From: Prevotella sp. tf2-5
GTDB taxonomy: Bacteria > Bacteroidota > Bacteroidia > Bacteroidales > Bacteroidaceae
DNA: 64,000 nt
Assembly (NCBI RefSeq): GCF_900115435.1
Contig: NZ_FOWK01000011.1
Coordinates: 95,611-159,610 of the forward strand
Direction of reading: 5' to 3'
The position numbers and the translations under genes were made by a program. The notes below the pieces were generated by a model that saw only the letters and a list, made by a program, of their open reading frames with translations, searched no databases and was not told where the DNA came from. Positions 61,184-64,000 of the stretch are shown here, piece by piece; positions within the stretch are counted from its first letter, which is position 1, and each line of letters begins with the position of its first letter.

Positions 61184-63367
61184 TTATTTCCTTATAAGCT
61201 GCGAGCCGGTAACACCCCGTTCGGCACTTGTCAACTGGATGGCATAGATACCACTGGACAGCATAGGCAATGGCATCATGGTATCTGTCTGGGAAGGTTG
61301 TATTTGTTGTTTCCAAAGCAAAACACCCGATGTGGAATAGACACTGACAGTAACAGGTAAACGAGGTATCTCCGTGAATTGCAGGTGTAGCTGTCCCCCA
61401 CTGACCGTTATCTCTACACTCTTGGGATGATCCTGGCTGATACTTTCAACACCTGTCAATCCTAGAATATCCAATAATCCACGATAACCATCAATTTCCC
61501 CATACCCATATCGGTTATTAGGATAACTCAAACCATCCTCTGGATGACGACAGGTCCGACTGAATATGCCGATAATATCCTCACGGGTGAGATGAGGATT
61601 CGCCTGTAGCCAAAGAGCAATAACCCCAGCTACTATAGGAGTTGACATTGACGTACCAACATTAGAACCCCAAGGATATTTTCTGCCGTCCACGTCACTA
61701 TACATAACATATTCGTCTGTCACATTAGGATACGTTTCATAGTAAAAACTACTATACGAAGACATGACATTGGTTCCTGGCGCAGTGACATCAGGTTTGT
61801 TCAGTCCATTGATAGCAGGACCTGTGGAAGAATAGTAGGTCAACAGTCCTTGTTTATCATCAGATTTCTTATACTCACCATTTACATTAGTATATCCCGT
61901 TCGATGAATAGTGGCGCCCACACAGATGGGAGCACTAAAGCAACCAGGTGCCAGGATGTTATGTCCCTCACTCGCGGCATTCCAACGAAGATCCACGTCA
62001 AGGTTGCATAAAGCGTAGGACGATGTTCCGAAAAGCTCCGCATATATTCCATCACCTTTAGGAACGATCGCAACATCTGCCCATGAACTCAATTGTTGGG
62101 TGGCATCCAACTCCAATTGGTAGATAAGATAGTTGGGCTCAGCACTGGACGTATGATAACTGAGACGAACCTTACATTCTTTCTCGTTGACAATGATATT
62201 GTCTTCTAATATACCAGAAGGTTCCATTCCTGTCATTGTCAGTTCCTTCACTTGAAGTAACTCATGTGTCGTCTTATCATAGATATAAAGACAGATAGTG
62301 ACGGTACCGTCAGCTTTCACCTGATAGGTCGCTTTTTTCTTACTACACTTGATGAAGGCTCCCGCCATTTCCATATTCCTCGGTTTCTCGGCATAAGTCA
62401 GCCTCTGTCGTTCATTACCAGCTGACGAGACCAGGATGCGGCCAGGTCCTGTCAGTTTACCAAGAAAAGCTGCATACAGGCTGTCCTCCCTGTCTATCAT
62501 AGGAGTATAGCCCTCACTAAACGACACCACACAGGGTTTGTTTTGCTGTTCCGCATAGTCAAAGAGATATTTGAATCCTAATGCGTCTGTAGCAGAGGTA
62601 TATTTGTCATAATCCGATTTCTTCATAAAGATAGTGTCATTAGTAACGGCATTACTGACAACACAAAGCTCACTCTCAAAAGCCACTCCCCGATATGGGG
62701 TATCATGACCACTACCGGCAGCAATTCCCAAAGTATGGGTACCATGACATTGCACTTTTCCGTCAATAGCACATCCTTGTGCGAGGATATCGGAAGTGCT
62801 TACGAACTCTCTACCGACGGGAAAATAAGTATAATCATCAGAAGGTGCCAGTTGATCCCAGAAAGCATGAATCCGATATTCGTTATTGTTATAGAACGTG
62901 GGGTGCGTCAAGTCAAAACCAATATCCATAATACCCACAACGACCCCATCACCTGTAAAGGCAGGATGTTGAGCTGTCGCTTGGTAAATGGGAAGGGTAT
63001 TGACAACGCGTGGAATCGTATCCAGCGTAACATGCGACTGTTCATTCGCTTCAATACGAAGGACCGTGGGATGATGAGAAAAATGCTCAACCTGACTTAT
63101 CGGTAGCATCACTATTGCGATATCGTCAAGTTGTGCATAACGGCGACATTGGTATACAGCAAGTTGCTCATCTGTCATGTCCTCCTTCAACTGGACGAAG
63201 ACAACAGTTAACTTCTCCTCATCTCCAACCCTTCGTTGAGTATTCTTTTGCGCCAATACCTTCTGACAAAGCCATGATGATATCTTACGATATTCATCAA
63301 TGCCTTGGGCGTTGAGAGATACCGCTACCATCATACTTAATAGGATCAAAGCAGCACGTTTTCTCAT
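61184..63367 (-). CDS. Secreted subtilisin-like protease with type IX-like C-terminal tail
   Basis: 727 residues. Signal peptide MRKRAALILLSMMVAVSLNA, cut near NAQ. A pro-region follows to about residue 135. The S8 catalytic domain has GVVVGIMDIGFDLTHP (Asp), VQCHGTHTLGIAAGSGHDTP (His), ILVSSAGNERQR (oxyanion Asn) and NVGTSMSTPIVAGVIALWLQ (Ser). Residues about 330-440 are a beta-rich insert between the Asn and Ser motifs. The last 75 residues (VEITVSGGQLHLQFTEIPRL, then SVYSTSGVLLWKQQI and SSGIYAIQLTS) are a type A sorting domain for type IX secretion. It should be exported to the surface and may degrade host or dietary protein. It has its own promoter and lies downstream of the rRNA operon. 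Confidence 0.93.
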   Translation of the reverse strand: MRKRAALILLSMMVAVSLNAQGIDEYRKISSWLCQKVLAQKNTQRRVGDEEKLTVVFVQLKEDMTDEQLAVYQCRRYAQLDDIAIVMLPISQVEHFSHHPTVLRIEANEQSHVTLDTIPRVVNTLPIYQATAQHPAFTGDGVVVGIMDIGFDLTHPTFYNNNEYRIHAFWDQLAPSDDYTYFPVGREFVSTSDILAQGCAIDGKVQCHGTHTLGIAAGSGHDTPYRGVAFESELCVVSNAVTNDTIFMKKSDYDKYTSATDALGFKYLFDYAEQQNKPCVVSFSEGYTPMIDREDSLYAAFLGKLTGPGRILVSSAGNERQRLTYAEKPRNMEMAGAFIKCSKKKATYQVKADGTVTICLYIYDKTTHELLQVKELTMTGMEPSGILEDNIIVNEKECKVRLSYHTSSAEPNYLIYQLELDATQQLSSWADVAIVPKGDGIYAELFGTSSYALCNLDVDLRWNAASEGHNILAPGCFSAPICVGATIHRTGYTNVNGEYKKSDDKQGLLTYYSSTGPAINGLNKPDVTAPGTNVMSSYSSFYYETYPNVTDEYVMYSDVDGRKYPWGSNVGTSMSTPIVAGVIALWLQANPHLTREDIIGIFSRTCRHPEDGLSYPNNRYGYGEIDGYRGLLDILGLTGVESISQDHPKSVEITVSGGQLHLQFTEIPRLPVTVSVYSTSGVLLWKQQIQPSQTDTMMPLPMLSSGIYAIQLTSAERGVTGSQLIRK

Positions 63368-63387
63368 TAATCATACACTTTGGAATG

Positions 63388-63418
63388 CAAAAATAAACAA
63401 ATTTTTTATATTGACAAA
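63388..63418 (-). promoter_or_regulatory. Promoter of the protease gene (TTTG-N19-TATTTTTG)
   Basis: The minus strand has TATTTTTG (complement of 63388-63395) and TTTG (complement of 63415-63418), 19 bp apart. It begins directly after the rRNA terminator, 21 bp before the start codon. Confidence 0.75.
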
Positions 63419-63424
63419 ATAAAA

Positions 63425-63454
63425 AAGCCCTGATTCATTGCTGAATCAGGGCTT
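63425..63454 (-). terminator. Terminator of the rRNA operon
   Basis: AAGCCCTGATTCA pairs over 13 bp with TGAATCAGGGCTT around the loop TTGC. On the minus strand TTTT follows. It lies 12 bp after the 5S gene. Confidence 0.9.
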
Positions 63455-63465
63455 CATCTGAAAAA

Positions 63466-63577
<112 letters not shown>

Positions 63578-63594
63578 TAATTCTTCGGATTAGT

Positions 63595-63622
63595 AATTAG
63601 GAATTAGGAATTAGGAATTAGG
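63595..63622. repeat. Tandem heptamer repeat (AATTAGG, four copies)
   Basis: Four perfect 7-bp units AATTAGG and a partial fifth, in the 5S-23S spacer. It is the third array with a seven-based unit in the window. Confidence 0.9.
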
Positions 63623-63724
63623 ATTACATCACTCTCCCAACACATCACCAACCGTATAGGTGACAATCTCCACAAGCAAGACGCCGGTCAGGACAGCGAA
63701 ACAACAACTGAAGGGATGACTCGA

Positions 63725-64000
63725 CGCGAAAGCGTTCGGGCAATTAGTACAGCTCGGCTTTGACGTCACCGTCTTTACACCTGCTGCCTATCAACGTGGT
63801 AGTCTACCACGACCCTCAATGGAGTCCTCATCTTGAGGCCGGCTTCGCACTTAGATGCTTTCAGCGCTTATCCGAACCCGACGCGGATACCCGGCGGTGC
63901 GCCTGGCGGCACAACCGGCAAACCGGAGGTCGGTCAACCACGGTCCTCTCGTACTAGTGGCCGGTCCCCTCAAGACTCCTGCGCCCACGATAGATAGAGA
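63725..64000 (-). rRNA. rrl: 23S ribosomal RNA (3' end, cut by window edge)
   Basis: The 3' domain VI is visible, including the sarcin-ricin loop AGTACGAGAGGACC (minus strand, 63942-63955) and the conserved GCTGAAAGCATCTAAG and GAGCTGTACTAATTG segments. The mature 3' end is placed near 63725 by similarity to known 23S ends. The body of the gene lies beyond 64000. The spacer to 5S (63578-63724) holds the heptamer repeat and no tRNA. Confidence 0.92.

Overview
The window is chromosomal DNA of a Bacteroidota bacterium, most likely a Prevotella/Segatella-type member of the Bacteroidales. The reasons are: promoters of the TTTG-N19/20-TAnnTTTG type in front of many genes, no convincing Shine-Dalgarno sequences, an LpxC-FabZ fusion, the small DUF4295 gene behind rpmB-rpmG, a TamL lipoprotein next to TamB, type IX-like C-terminal tails on two secreted proteins, and an Rnf complex. 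No transposase, integrase, phage gene or CRISPR array is visible. Almost all of the window is intact core genome.

Layout. 1-1.9 kb: start of an Rnf cluster (rseC-like, rnfB, rnfC cut by the edge). 2-9.1 kb: an acidic hypothetical protein, a small lipoprotein, a LysM glucosaminidase divergent from cytidine deaminase, a beta-helix lipoprotein, reverse rubrerythrin, then a two-gene operon of an NMT1-like binding protein and a membrane PP2C (SpoIIE/RsbU-type) phosphatase. 9.3-15.4 kb: TPR protein, leuB, then the run rpmB-rpmG-DUF4295 / ftsY-rimO-HU-(HU-TM-LysM). 15.5-20.2 kb: pncC, tsaD, map, htpG. 20.2-25.8 kb: tRNA-Arg with a duplicated 3' end, a short MKKK-type peptide gene, a 1488-residue repeat-built surface protein and a structured non-coding stretch. 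25.8-31.3 kb: a partner-switching operon (dapA, AraC regulator, TPR-PP2C phosphatase, RsbW-like kinase, STAS protein, kinase-like ATPase). 31.4-38.8 kb: glgB, YhcH protein, MORN protein, kdsB, nudC, a MORN-GH25 fusion, tRNA1(Val) methyltransferase. 38.9-46.7 kb: HD hydrolase, lpxD, lpxC-fabZ, lpxA, miaA, PBP1A. 46.7-53.4 kb: GNAT and FdtA-type sugar genes, a sulfatase remnant, purT, rfbB, phosphodiesterase, cytidylate-kinase-like protein, MATE transporter. 53.5-61.1 kb: TamL, TamB, RluA-type synthase. 61.2-64 kb: subtilisin-like protease, 5S rRNA and the 3' end of 23S rRNA.

How they work together. The strongest theme is envelope building: lipid A (lpxD, lpxC-fabZ, lpxA), Kdo activation (kdsB), dTDP-sugars (rfbB, FdtA, GNAT), peptidoglycan synthesis and cleavage (PBP1A, LysM glucosaminidase, MORN-GH25) and outer-membrane protein or lipid transport (TamL/TamB). 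The most promising undescribed system is regulatory: a complete RsbU/RsbW/RsbV-like partner-switching set in a phylum where sigma-B/sigma-F targets are not expected, plus a second closely similar phosphatase 17 kb away whose sensor side appears paired with a periplasmic binding protein. A second candidate is a protein that joins an HU DNA-binding domain to a membrane segment and a LysM domain, and so could tie the chromosome to the cell wall. Functions come from recognised motifs read by eye; no database search was possible.
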